64,000 nucleotides of DNA from Fen-671 sp052325485 (GTDB lineage Bacteria > Actinomycetota > Acidimicrobiia > Acidimicrobiales > Palsa-688). Under the pieces are notes generated by a model, which worked only from the letters and a program-made list of their open reading frames with translations, did no database searches and was not told the origin of the DNA. Position 1 is the first letter of the stretch; each line of letters opens with the position of its first letter. Made by a program: the position numbers and the translations under genes. The stretch covers positions 24,951 through 88,950 of the forward strand of contig JBKQUU010000288.1 of NCBI GenBank assembly GCA_052325485.1, given 5' to 3'. Shown here one piece after another: positions 1 to 8,842 of this stretch.

Positions 1-350
1 TTCACCTCGGGCACGACGGCGCTACCGTCGTTGGCCTGGATGACGAAGACGTTGTACTTCCCCGACGTGATCTCGTCCTCGAGCTGGGAGACCTGGGTCG
101 TGGCCGAGAAGTCGCCGTTCAGGAACGTAGCAGTGCCGCCGTACTTCTTGGCGGCCTGCTCCACACCCTTCCAGGTGGCTTGCGCGAAGGAGTTGTCGGT
201 CGCGAAGCCGAAGAAGGCGACATGGGGGACGGTTGTCACTGCCGCGACCCGCGGGACGGCCGACGCCGGCCCGCTCAGGCCGAAGACAAGCGCGGGCGAC
301 AAGGCCACGGGCACTAGCCAACGCCGGCTGAGACCTTTCTTGCTCTTCAT
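1..350 (-). CDS. Sugar-type ABC transporter substrate-binding protein (N-terminal part)
   Basis: The 3' end lies outside the window; about 116 residues are visible. They begin with a secretion signal: a basic start (MKSKKGLSRR), a hydrophobic core and an Ala-rich exit near residue 32. The mature part opens with the pattern of periplasmic-binding-protein type 1 folds (HVAFFGFATDNSFAQATWKG, then VSQLEDEITSGKYNVFVIQA). A strong ribosome site (GGAGGA) sits just before the ATG. It follows hyuB by 71 bases on the same strand, so it probably captures the substrate that the hyuAB enzyme uses. The substrate cannot be named from this fragment. Confidence 0.8.
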   Translation of the reverse strand, partial: MKSKKGLSRRWLVPVALSPALVFGLSGPASAVPRVAAVTTVPHVAFFGFATDNSFAQATWKGVEQAAKKYGGTATFLNGDFSATTQVSQLEDEITSGKYNVFVIQANDGSAVVPEV

Positions 351-421
351 GACTTCCTCCTTCATCGTTTGTCCCTCCCGTTCTTTGTGCTGTACGGCCT
401 GAGTTTCGTCCCTCGGGCCTC

Positions 422-2131
422 TCACTGGTAGCCGTAGATGAGCCGAGCGGCTTCGGGCGAAATAGCACCGTCGCGCAGATCGGCCTCGACCAGCTCCCGA
501 GCTCTTTCCCGGGGGTCGCCGAAACCCCCACCGCCTCCGGTACGGCTGGTGACCGTGTCGCCGCGCTTCAACCGGAAGTGGTTCACCTTGAGCAGCTTTT
601 TCTCGTCCGGCCGCCCCTCATTGACCACGACCTCGGGCGGGGTGGCGGCGCTGCCGCCGAACAGCCCCCACGCCGTTGTCTTCGACCGCTCAAACCAGAG
701 CATCATCACACCATCGGCCTCGAGGACGTACTCACGTTCCACCCCGTTGCCGCCGCGCCATGCACCCGGTCCGCCCGAATCGCGCCGCACGGCGAAGCGG
801 CGCACGTACACGGGGTACTTCGTCTCGGCAACCTCGATAGGGACGTCCTTCAGGGACCCGTTGACGTTGTTGATCAGCGCGTCCTGGCCGTCGCCTCCCC
901 GCCAGGCACCCCAGCCGCCCACGGTCGGCTCGTAGACGAGGTAGGGAGCACCGTTGCGGGGGTCCTTGCCGGCGATGCCGATGACCATCGAGTCTCCGTA
1001 GCTGGCCGCGGCCGCTTGCTCGGTCATCACTGGTGACAGGGCCTTCACGACAAGGTCGATGAGCAGCCCGAGAGGGGTGAAGTACCACTCGCATGGAGCC
1101 GGTTCCTCAGCGGCCAGGAGCGAGCCCGGACGCACCTTGACTTCGAGGGGGCGGAAGGCGCCCCCGTCAACCGGACGGTCCGGGTTGACCAGGAGCTTGT
1201 AGGCAACTCGAGCGGCCGAGACGGCTTGCGGGGCGCCGCAGTTGATCGGGCCCTCCGCCATGTCGTCTGTGCCGGAGAGGTCGAGGACCATGCGGTCCCC
1301 GACGACGTCCACCGCCACGCGCACGAAGCGCTGTTCGCCGAGGACCACACCGTCGTCGTCGAGCGACCCTTCCGCGGTGTAGTGGCCGTCGGGGATCGCC
1401 GCCACGGCGGCGCGCTCGAGGCGCTCGGTCTGGGCGAATATCTGGTCGCGTGCCGCCCGCACCGTCTCGGTCCCGTGGCGGGCGACCAGGTTTGCCAGAC
1501 GCTCCTGGCCCGTGCGCACGCAGGCGATCTGAGCGAACAGGTCGCCGCGAGCGGGGTAAGGGAAGCGGCCGTTGCGCGTTAGCACGTCGATGACGTCCTC
1601 GATCACGGCACCGGCAGTGACCACCTTGGTGGGCCCGAGGCGCAGGCCCTCCTGGAAGATGTTGGTCGAGTCCGTCGGGCTGCCGGCGTCCTTGCCGCCC
1701 ACGTCGAGCCAGTGCGCCCTGCAGGTGGCGAAACCGACGAGCTCAGGCCCTACGAACACGGGGCCGTAGACGGTCATGTCGTGCAAGTGGGTGCCGGCGA
1801 GATAGGCGTCGTTGAGGATCCATACGTCGCCCTCGTGCCAACCCTCCCGGCCGATCTGCAGCTCAGTGAGCTCGGTGACGACTTCCAGGTTGCCGAGGAA
1901 GATCGGCAGGCCGGCGGACTGCCCCAGGATCTGGTGGTGGTCGTCCAGGAGCCCGACCGAGCAGTCCTTCATCTCGTAGATAACGGGCGTGTAGGCCGAG
2001 CGGATCAGCGTGGCGTTCATCTCGTCGGCCGCCGCGTTGAGCCCCGAGCGGATGATCTCGGTTGTTATCGGGTCGACCTCGTTCGGCGTCGTCGGGGGCG
2101 GCGGGGCCGCGGCGGGGGTAGTTATCGTCAT
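422..2131 (-). CDS. hyuB: Hydantoinase B / oxoprolinase-type subunit
   Basis: 569 residues, the full size for the HyuB family. The N-terminus carries the family signature (DPITTEIIRSGLNAAADEMN about residues 20-39, then IRSAYTPVIYEMKDCS), and the C-terminus has the Gly-rich block TVTSRTGGGGGFGDP. The family works with HyuA to open cyclic amides with ATP (hydantoins, 5-oxoproline) or to carboxylate ketones such as acetone and acetophenone. The start overlaps the hyuA stop by 4 bases (ATGA), so the two are translationally coupled. The exact substrate is not readable from sequence; the neighbouring binding protein suggests an imported compound. Confidence 0.9.
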   Translation of the reverse strand: MTITTPAAAPPPPTTPNEVDPITTEIIRSGLNAAADEMNATLIRSAYTPVIYEMKDCSVGLLDDHHQILGQSAGLPIFLGNLEVVTELTELQIGREGWHEGDVWILNDAYLAGTHLHDMTVYGPVFVGPELVGFATCRAHWLDVGGKDAGSPTDSTNIFQEGLRLGPTKVVTAGAVIEDVIDVLTRNGRFPYPARGDLFAQIACVRTGQERLANLVARHGTETVRAARDQIFAQTERLERAAVAAIPDGHYTAEGSLDDDGVVLGEQRFVRVAVDVVGDRMVLDLSGTDDMAEGPINCGAPQAVSAARVAYKLLVNPDRPVDGGAFRPLEVKVRPGSLLAAEEPAPCEWYFTPLGLLIDLVVKALSPVMTEQAAAASYGDSMVIGIAGKDPRNGAPYLVYEPTVGGWGAWRGGDGQDALINNVNGSLKDVPIEVAETKYPVYVRRFAVRRDSGGPGAWRGGNGVEREYVLEADGVMMLWFERSKTTAWGLFGGSAATPPEVVVNEGRPDEKKLLKVNHFRLKRGDTVTSRTGGGGGFGDPRERARELVEADLRDGAISPEAARLIYGYQ

Positions 2132-4185
2132 ATCGCTCCTCCAGGGGTGGTCCCGACGTCAATGATTATGGCGCCCAGGGGGTCGACTTGCAGCGAGGCC
2201 CCCGGCGGGAGCACCGTCGTCGCCGTCTCCTCAACGACAATGGCCGGGCCAGCCAAGCGCGCTCCTATCGGCAGGTCCGACCGACGCACGATCGCCGTAG
2301 CATGCTCGGCGTGGCCGAAGACCACATTGCGCTGTTGTGAAGGCCAATCACGGCCGGGCTCTGCCGGCCGGGGCGCGGGCTCAGGACGCCCGAGGTCACC
2401 GAACACTGTGGTCCGCAACACGACAACCTCGATCGGAGCACCCGGGTTAGCGTGGCCGAACCGGCGGTGGTGGGCGGCGTGGAAGCGCCCGCCGACCAGC
2501 TCGACGAACGCCTCGTCGTGCAGCTCCTCCAAGCTCAGGAGCGGGACGACGAGGGTGTACTCCTGTCCCTCGTAGCGCAGGTCCATGGCGTACTCGACGC
2601 GCACGGCGGCCTCGATGATCCCCTGCTCGGCCAGGGCCGCCCGGCCCCCGGCCTCCATCTCTTCGAGCAGCTTGGCCAGCTCGGCGCGCTCGGAGCGCTC
2701 AAGGGAGCCGTAGAACGACAGCGAGTAGTCCCTTCTCAGCTCGGTTTCGAGCATACCCCAGGCCGAGAAAGCTCCCGGCAGCGGCGGCACGATCACCTCG
2801 CCTATCTCGAGCTCACGGGCGAGAAAAACAGCGTGCATTGCTCCCGCTCCGCCGAAGGCGACGAGCGAAAAGCCGCGCGGCTCTATGCCCTTTTCCACGG
2901 TGAGCTTACGGATGGCCTGGCCCATTTTGGCGTTCACGACGTCGCAGATGCCCTCGGCCAGCACCGTCGGGTCGAGGCCGAAGCTCTCACCCAGGGAAGC
3001 CACCGCGGCGCGTGCCGCCTCGATGTCGAGGGTCATCCGCCCGCCGGCGAACCACGACGGGTCGACCCGGCCGAGCACAACGTTGGCGTCTGTCACCGTC
3101 GGGCGGGTGCCGCCCCGACCGTACGCCGCCGGGCCCGGCTCGGCCCCGGCGCTCTCCGGCCCCACGCGCAGGCCGCCAGCCTCTTCGTAGGCGATGGAGC
3201 CGCCGCCCGCCCCGATCGTGTGGATGTTGACCGCGGGCAAGAGCAAGGGGAAGCCCTGGAGCTCGGTCTCGGTGGACACGTCGGGCCGGCCGTCAACGAC
3301 CAGGCTCACGTCGAAGCTCGTGCCGCCCATGTCGACACAGATCAGGTTGGGCCGCTCGAGCAGCCGAGCGAGGGCGACGCCGCCCATCGTGCCGCCGACC
3401 GGCCCGGACAGTAAGGTCTGCAGCGTCACGTCGCGTGCGGCCGCCGCCGAGACCATCCCGCCGCTCGACTGCATCACATGAAGTGTGACGTGTAAGCCGC
3501 GTTCGCGCATCGCGCTCTCCAGGTGCTGGAGGTAGTGGCGCACCGTCGGGCCCGTGTAGGCGTCGAGCACGGTGGAGGAGGTGCGCTCGTACTCGCGCCA
3601 TTCGCGGACAACGGCGTGGGAGAGCGAGAGGGAGACATCCGGTCCGAGCTCCTCTCTCAGGATCTCCGCCGCTCGCAGCTCGTGCTCGGGGTTGCGGTAG
3701 CTGAACAGGAAAGCGACGGCGATCGACTCGAAACCCTCGTCCCGGAAACGTCCTGCCGCCCGGCGCAGGGCGGCCTCGTCGAGCGGCGCCCGCTCCTGGC
3801 CGGCGTAGTCCAGTCGGCCGGGGATCTCCACAGTGTCCCGCCGTTTCACGAGCGCGGTGGGCTTGCGGTAGTGGAGGTCGTAGAGGTTCATCCGCGGGCC
3901 GCGTGCGATCTGGTAAACGTCGCCCGTCCCCTCCGTGACGAGCAGCAGCACCCGAGCGCCTCGCCGCTGGAGGAAGGCGTTCAAGCCCTGCGTCGTGCCA
4001 TGCACGGCAAAAGAGATGTCGCTCGGCGAGGTGACCACCTGCTCCAGTGCGGCGAAGACGCCCTCGGTCAGGTCCGCCGGCGTCGTCGAGGACTTGCCCG
4101 CCGTATAACTGCGTGCCTGCTCGTCGTAGGCGACGACGTCAGTGAACGTCCCTCCGATGTCCATAGAGACCCTGTACCGGGTCAT
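2128..4185 (-). CDS. hyuA: Hydantoinase A / oxoprolinase-type ATPase subunit
   Basis: 685 residues from ATG 4185, chosen over an upstream in-frame ATG (4272) because a GAGGGGG ribosome site precedes it and the protein then begins directly with the family's phosphate-binding strand (MDIGGTFTDVVAYDE). A second actin-fold phosphate loop (CVDMGGTSFDVSL) lies near residue 290, and TIGAGGGS and GRGGTRPTVTDANVVLGR follow in family order. HyuA supplies the ATP-dependent activation for the ring-opening or carboxylating complex made with HyuB. It is the first gene of a leftward operon hyuA-hyuB-binding protein. Confidence 0.9.
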   Translation of the reverse strand: MTRYRVSMDIGGTFTDVVAYDEQARSYTAGKSSTTPADLTEGVFAALEQVVTSPSDISFAVHGTTQGLNAFLQRRGARVLLLVTEGTGDVYQIARGPRMNLYDLHYRKPTALVKRRDTVEIPGRLDYAGQERAPLDEAALRRAAGRFRDEGFESIAVAFLFSYRNPEHELRAAEILREELGPDVSLSLSHAVVREWREYERTSSTVLDAYTGPTVRHYLQHLESAMRERGLHVTLHVMQSSGGMVSAAAARDVTLQTLLSGPVGGTMGGVALARLLERPNLICVDMGGTSFDVSLVVDGRPDVSTETELQGFPLLLPAVNIHTIGAGGGSIAYEEAGGLRVGPESAGAEPGPAAYGRGGTRPTVTDANVVLGRVDPSWFAGGRMTLDIEAARAAVASLGESFGLDPTVLAEGICDVVNAKMGQAIRKLTVEKGIEPRGFSLVAFGGAGAMHAVFLARELEIGEVIVPPLPGAFSAWGMLETELRRDYSLSFYGSLERSERAELAKLLEEMEAGGRAALAEQGIIEAAVRVEYAMDLRYEGQEYTLVVPLLSLEELHDEAFVELVGGRFHAAHHRRFGHANPGAPIEVVVLRTTVFGDLGRPEPAPRPAEPGRDWPSQQRNVVFGHAEHATAIVRRSDLPIGARLAGPAIVVEETATTVLPPGASLQVDPLGAIIIDVGTTPGGAI

Positions 4186-4379
4186 GGCACACCCCCTCTT
4201 CCCGCTGGGCCCCCTTGCCGCGCTGCAAAGAAGCCGAGGAACAGCACGCTCCTGACCACGGAAGACCCCCATTGGCGCCCCAGCAGCGGTTTTCCGGTCG
4301 GCCGGGAGCTCATCTTGTGCGACAGTATATGTTCACCGTCCAAGGGGCACTGTTGGGCCCCCGTCGGGCTTGTGTGCCC

Positions 4380-4991
4380 CTACAGCCGGGCTGGCTGCTG
4401 AGCCGCTGGTCGCAGCCCGTCGAGCACCATCGCCAGCAACCGGTCGCCCTGCTCCGCGCTGAGCGTGCTGTTCATGCACATGGGCGATACCAGCTGCATC
4501 AAGTCCTGGCCGTCGATGTCCAAGCGGGCTTGTCCCGCCTCCTGGGCTCGGGTGAGCACGCGGTTGCAGGCCGCCCATATGCGGTCGCGGGACGCCGGCT
4601 TGAGGTCAGGGTTCTTTTCGAACGCTTCGTGCAGCTCGTTGAGGAAGGTGCGCTTGGCCCGGCCGTAGTCGACGTAGGCCCGCAGCCACGCCTCGACCGC
4701 AGCCCAGGGGCCGAGTTCGGCCATCCCCCGGTCGGCGGCGCCGACGAGCTGGTCCACGTCGTCCCGGTAGACGGCTTCTACTACGTCGATCCGCTTGGGG
4801 AAGTGCCGGTACAGGGTGCCCACTCCGACGCCGGCCTGCTTGGCGATGGCCTCCATCGACGCCCCACCGCCCTGGTCGGCGAAGACCTTGCGGGCGGCAT
4901 CGACTAGGCGTTCGTAGTTGCGCCGGGCGTCGGCCCGCATCGGCCGGCCGACCGGCCCCCCGTCCTCATCGCCTTCATGGTGGCCGCTCAC
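4380..4991 (-). CDS. TetR-family repressor of the adjacent exporter
   Basis: About 203 residues from GTG 4991 (GGAGG 10 bases upstream); ATG 4940 is a shorter alternative. A TetR helix-turn-helix is visible (MEAIAKQAGVGVGTLYRHFP), followed by an all-helical ligand domain. The much longer open frame upstream runs into the divergent exporter gene and is not plausible. It is divergent from a 14-TM exporter whose promoter carries a perfect 15-base palindrome, the usual layout for a repressor that also controls its own transcription. The ligand is unknown but is likely a substrate of the pump. Confidence 0.88.
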   Translation of the reverse strand: MSGHHEGDEDGGPVGRPMRADARRNYERLVDAARKVFADQGGGASMEAIAKQAGVGVGTLYRHFPKRIDVVEAVYRDDVDQLVGAADRGMAELGPWAAVEAWLRAYVDYGRAKRTFLNELHEAFEKNPDLKPASRDRIWAACNRVLTRAQEAGQARLDIDGQDLMQLVSPMCMNSTLSAEQGDRLLAMVLDGLRPAAQQPARL

Positions 4992-5043
4992 GGCCCTCGC
5001 ACCTCCGCTGGAACTGCTGGCAAAAAGTTTCCTGAAAATTCTC

Positions 5044-5072
5044 TTGCAAAACGGAGGCACCCTCCGTATACT
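5044..5072 (+). promoter_or_regulatory. Promoter with embedded TetR-type operator
   Basis: A -35 box TTGCAA (5044-5049) and a -10 box TATACT (5067-5072) are separated by exactly 17 bases. The spacer holds a perfect palindrome, CGGAGG-CAC-CCTCCG (5052-5066). A further CGGAGG half-site lies at 5076-5081. A repressor bound between -35 and -10 would block polymerase, so this is the likely site of the TetR protein encoded upstream. It drives the exporter starting at 5128 with a leader of about 50 bases. Confidence 0.75.
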
Positions 5073-5127
5073 AAGCGGAGGAAGCTTCCACTTGCCTCTA
5101 AGGATACCAGCAGAAAGGCCGAAGTCA

Positions 5128-6645
5128 ATGGTCCAAGTCACAAATCTCCGGCGAGTGCCGAGCGGGTGGCGCCGCCATCCATCCATAGTCCTCGGGGTCA
5201 TCCTCACCGCCCAAATGATGGTGGTGCTCGACGCCACCATCGTGAACGTCGCCCTGCCCCATATCCAGCGCAGCCTCCACTTCTCCAACTCTTCGCTCTC
5301 GTGGGTGCTGAACGCCTACGTGCTCACCTTCGGCGGCCTGCTCCTGCTCGGCGCCCGATCGGGTGACCTGCTCGGCCGCCGCCGGACGTTCATGGCCGGG
5401 ATCGCCCTTTTCTCCCTGAGCTCGCTCGCCGGCGGCCTCGCCACCGGCAGCTGGATGCTGTTGGCCGCTCGGGCCCTGCAGGGGGTCGGCGGCGCCCTGG
5501 CCGCACCGGCCGCCCTGGCCCTGCTGACCACCCTGTTCCCTGACGGCGCCGCCAGGGTGAGGGCCATCGGGCTGTTCACCACCGTCTCGGCCGCCGGAGG
5601 GGCCACCGGCCTGGTCGCTGGCGGCCTGCTCACCCAATGGGCGTCGTGGCGCTGGGTGATGTTCGTCAACGTCCCCATCGGCCTGGCCGTGCTCCTGGTA
5701 GGTGGGGCGGTGCTGGTCGAGACCGAGCGCCGCCGGGGCCACTTCGACCTGGCCGGAGCGGTGACCTCCACGGCGGGGATGACCGCCGTCGTGCTGGGCC
5801 TGGTCGAAGCCGGGACGGCGGGGTGGGCGGCCCCCGCCACGCTCGGGCCGCTCGTCGCCGGCCTGGCCTTACTCGGCCTGTTCGCGCACATCGAGGCCAC
5901 CGCCACCGAGCCCATCCTCCCCTTGCGCGTCCTGGCCGACCGGGGCCGGGCCTCGGCCAACGTGGCCCGCGGGTTGGGCTACGCCGGGATGTACGGGATC
6001 ATCTTCTTCCTCACCCAGTTCCTGCAGGACATCCAGGGCCACTCCGCCCTGGTCACCGGTGTCGGCTTCCTGCCCACGCCGACGTTCGTGTTCCTGTCGT
6101 CCCAGCTCACGAGCAGAGTGCTGGTGAACCGCCTGCCGGCCAAGGCCCTGATGGTCACCGGTACGACGCTCTCCGCCTTCGGGCTGCTGCTGGCGACCGA
6201 GCTCCATACCGGTGCCTCCTACCTCCAGGTCCTGGCCAGCCTGGTACTGATCGGCGCCGGCATGGGTGTCTCGTTCGTCAGCCTCACCACCGCCGGCCTG
6301 GCCGGCGTAGCGAGGTCCGACGCCGGAGCAGCCTCCGGTCTCATCAACGTGATGCAACAGCTCGGCGCCGCCTTGGGCCTGGCCGTCCTGGTCACCGTGT
6401 TCGATACCGTCACCTCGGGGGCCCGTACGGTCGGCCTCAGCCAGGTGGCCGGTCTTGGCGGAGCGGCCGGTGCGACCGCCCGGGCGGCGCTGGTGCACGG
6501 GATGGACCTGACGTTCGCGGCCGGCGCCGGCTTCGCCTTGGCCGCCCTGGCCATCGTGGTCCTCTTCGTCCGCTCGCCCGCCCCCGCCCACGTCGAGGTG
6601 CCCGTCCCCGAGCGGTTGGAGGAGGAGCTCGAGGCGGTGGCCTGA
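5128..6645 (+). CDS. MFS drug exporter, 14-TM DHA2 type
   Basis: 505 residues from ATG 5128, preceded by AGAAAGG. The family signature at the end of TM1 (VVLDATIVNVALP), the loop motif GARSGDLLGRRRTF and the antiporter motif region GGATGLVAGGLL are all present, with about 14 hydrophobic segments. DHA2 proteins are proton-driven inner-membrane exporters of drugs, dyes or lipophilic compounds. Its promoter contains a palindromic operator next to a divergent TetR gene, so it is probably induced by its own substrate. A strong hairpin follows the stop codon. Confidence 0.9.
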   Translation: MVQVTNLRRVPSGWRRHPSIVLGVILTAQMMVVLDATIVNVALPHIQRSLHFSNSSLSWVLNAYVLTFGGLLLLGARSGDLLGRRRTFMAGIALFSLSSLAGGLATGSWMLLAARALQGVGGALAAPAALALLTTLFPDGAARVRAIGLFTTVSAAGGATGLVAGGLLTQWASWRWVMFVNVPIGLAVLLVGGAVLVETERRRGHFDLAGAVTSTAGMTAVVLGLVEAGTAGWAAPATLGPLVAGLALLGLFAHIEATATEPILPLRVLADRGRASANVARGLGYAGMYGIIFFLTQFLQDIQGHSALVTGVGFLPTPTFVFLSSQLTSRVLVNRLPAKALMVTGTTLSAFGLLLATELHTGASYLQVLASLVLIGAGMGVSFVSLTTAGLAGVARSDAGAASGLINVMQQLGAALGLAVLVTVFDTVTSGARTVGLSQVAGLGGAAGATARAALVHGMDLTFAAGAGFALAALAIVVLFVRSPAPAHVEVPVPERLEEELEAVA

Positions 6646-6657
6646 TTACTACTCACA

Positions 6658-6691
6658 ACGAGCCGCTCACCGGTAGGCATGAGCGGCTCGT
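6658..6691 (+). terminator. Hairpin after the exporter gene
   Basis: Perfect 12-base inverted repeat (6658-6669 with 6680-6691: ACGAGCCGCTCA / TGAGCGGCTCGT) with a 10-base loop, starting 12 bases after the stop codon. No T-run follows, so it is a stem-only terminator of the kind common in actinobacteria, or an mRNA 3'-end stabiliser. Confidence 0.6.
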
Positions 6692-6784
6692 AACGTTCCC
6701 AGCCCTTGACCTGAGCAAGGCGGGCGACGCCCGATTTCCTCTTGATCATCAGCCGGCATCGGCGTTGACGCCGGTACCTGGAGC

Positions 6785-7093
6785 GTGGCCGACGTCGAGA
6801 GGCTCTCTGCGACTGGACTTGCGAGCCGGCTGGGGCGGGCCCTGGTGGAAATCATCCACCCTACGATCAGTCCGGCTACCAATGCTCGGGCCATCGACGA
6901 CGCCCTCGACCCGCTTGAGGTGACCGTCCCCCGCCTCCACCATGGCGAGCAAGACACCACCTGGCTAGTCCTGCGCCAAGCCGAACAGCTCGGGCGCGAC
7001 TGGCGCACCGGGCTCGAAGGCACCCTCACGTTCCCTGACGGGTCGAACGCTCCCTCCAACGAAGCCGTAGTACGCGTGGCCCTGTCGCTTTGA
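6785..7093 (+). CDS. Hypothetical protein (uncertain)
   Basis: 102-residue open frame from GTG 6785 with GGAG four bases upstream. Composition is protein-like rather than the Arg/Pro-rich pattern of antisense shadows (for example ALVEIIHPTISPATNARAID and DTTWLVLRQAEQLGRDW), with no signal peptide or membrane segment. I do not recognise it. It sits between the exporter terminator and a regulator pseudogene, a stretch where decay is evident, so it could also be a remnant. Nothing else is visible in 6692-6784. Confidence 0.35.
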   Translation: MADVERLSATGLASRLGRALVEIIHPTISPATNARAIDDALDPLEVTVPRLHHGEQDTTWLVLRQAEQLGRDWRTGLEGTLTFPDGSNAPSNEAVVRVALSL

Positions 7094-7157
7094 CGACGGT
7101 GAACGGCTCGAGGGACACGGCGGCCGTCACGAATGCCTACTCCCGGTACGATTGGGC

Positions 7158-7801
7158 GTGGCCACCTGGCCGCTGGTCGGCCGACGCGCACAACTTTCGC
7201 GGTTAACCAGCACCGTAAGTGCCCGGCGCGGGGCGGTTATCACCGGAGCGGCGGGCGTGGGCAAGACGGCGCTGACCCTTTCGGCACTGGAGTGGGCCCA
7301 AGAGCGGGGCACCGCGTCGCCGCTCTGGCAAATGAGGTCAAGGGTGGCTTGGTGAGCGCCCGTGCCGCCTACGCCGGTGCTCTCGCCGCCCGGGACAGCG
7401 CCGCCCTGGGCAAGGTCTCGGTCGACTTCGAGGATCTCGGCGCCCTGCTCTACGCCGCCGAAGCCGGTGCTGACGCCGCCGGCGTCCTCCGTCACGCGGG
7501 AAAGGCCAGGGCCGCCCGTGCCGAAGAGCACAGGGCGGCACGGCTCCTGGCCCGCTGTGAGGGGGCGGTCACGCCGCCGGTCAGCGCGGTCAACGCCCGG
7601 GCGCTCCTCACACCGGGCGAGCTCGACGCCGCCGTCCAAGCCGCCGCAGGTCGCACCAACAGGCAGATCGCCACGGAGGTGCACTTGTCGGTCCGGACCG
7701 TCGAGAACCACCTTCAGCGGGCCTACGAAAAGCCCGGCGTCTCCGGGCGCCATGAGCTGGCCCGGGCGCTGCGCCATGTCGCGCCGGGAGCGAAAGAGTA
7801 G
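7158..7801 (+). pseudogene. Decayed LuxR-family (LAL-type) ATPase regulator
   Basis: Two pieces of one large regulator lie in different frames. The first (GTG 7158 to about 7350) has the N-terminus of a LAL regulator with a Walker A loop (LVGRRAQLSRL, then ITGAAGVGKTAL). The second (about 7350-7801) ends in a LuxR helix-turn-helix (NRQIATEVHLSVRTVENHLQ). Intact LAL proteins are near 900 residues; here the whole middle is missing and the frame changes, so about 210 residues remain. A TANNNT box (7147-7152) still precedes the GTG. Hydrophilic Ala-rich text between the two parts looks like the old helical repeat region. Confidence 0.7.
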
Positions 7802-7897
7802 CGACTACTCAGGACGGCGGGACGGGGTTGTGGTCCGCGGGCAGGGTGAGCGCCAGCACGCGGTTGGCGAGCTACTACCCACGCCCTCGAGGACGTA

Positions 7898-8725
7898 ATG
7901 CCGTACATCACCGTTGGTAAGGAGAACTCGGCGAACATCGAGATCTACTACGAGGACCACGGCGCCGGACAGCCCGTGGTACTTATCCACGGCTACCCGC
8001 TCGACGGCCACTCGTGGGAGAAGCAGCTGCCCGTGCTGTTGGAGGCGGGCAAACGCGTCATAACCTACGACCGGCGGGGCTTCGGCCGTTCCAGCCAGCC
8101 CACGGTCGGCTACGACTACGACACTTTCGCCGCCGACTTGAAGGCCTTGGTCGACAAGCTCGACCTTCGGGAGGTCATCCTGGCCGGCTTCTCCATGGGT
8201 ACGGGCGAGGTCACGCGGTACCTGGGTACTTACGGTTCAGCCCGAGTGGCCAAGGCGGCACTGTGCGGCCTTGTCCCACCGTTCCTCCTCCAGACGCCCG
8301 ACAACCCCAAGGGAGTGCCCCAGAGCGTTTTTGACGGGTTCAAGGCCACCACGAAGGACCGCTACGCCTGGTTCAAGTTCTTCTTCGACAACTTCTACAA
8401 CGTCGACAAGTTCCACGGCACCCGCATCAGCGACGAGGCCTGGGACGCCAGTTTCCAGGTGGCGGCCGGTTCGTCGGCCTATGCCACCCTGGCTTGCGTC
8501 GACACCTGGCTGACGGACTTCCGGGCCGACCTGCCCCGGATCGACGTCCCCCTGCTCGTCGTCCAGGGTACCGAGGACCGCATCCTGCCCATCGACGCCA
8601 CCGGCCGCCGTCTGCCTGACCTCGTCAATGACACCCATTTCATCGAGATCGAGGGTGGGCCGCACAACGTCGGCTGGACGCACCCCGACGAGGTGAACCA
8701 AGCGCTGGCCAAGTTCATCGGGTAA
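7898..8725 (+). CDS. Alpha/beta hydrolase, haloperoxidase-like
   Basis: 275 residues. The catalytic triad can be placed: nucleophile Ser99 in GFSMG, Asp227 in GTEDR and His256 in GGPHN; the oxyanion-hole motif HGYP begins at His31. Length, the DRRGFGRSSQP strand and the triad match cofactor-free chloroperoxidase/esterase-like hydrolases (family knowledge). Cytoplasmic, with no signal peptide. The real substrate is likely an ester and cannot be named. It stands alone, 96 bases after the regulator pseudogene. Confidence 0.85.
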   Translation: MPYITVGKENSANIEIYYEDHGAGQPVVLIHGYPLDGHSWEKQLPVLLEAGKRVITYDRRGFGRSSQPTVGYDYDTFAADLKALVDKLDLREVILAGFSMGTGEVTRYLGTYGSARVAKAALCGLVPPFLLQTPDNPKGVPQSVFDGFKATTKDRYAWFKFFFDNFYNVDKFHGTRISDEAWDASFQVAAGSSAYATLACVDTWLTDFRADLPRIDVPLLVVQGTEDRILPIDATGRRLPDLVNDTHFIEIEGGPHNVGWTHPDEVNQALAKFIG

Positions 8726-8842
8726 CCCAAACCGACGGTCGCCGAGGTTGCAGGAACTTAGCCACCGCAAGACGCCCTCGTCGCGCAATAGTGGTCCGAT
8801 GGGCCGCCCCGGTCTTGGAGCGGCGAAGTTACCGAACGCGAG

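Noticed and set aside
4319..4330. CGACAGTATAYG shared with 55523-55534 as a regulatory motif
   Set aside because: Only two copies, and each contains a TATACT -10-like core, so the match is probably promoter similarity by chance.
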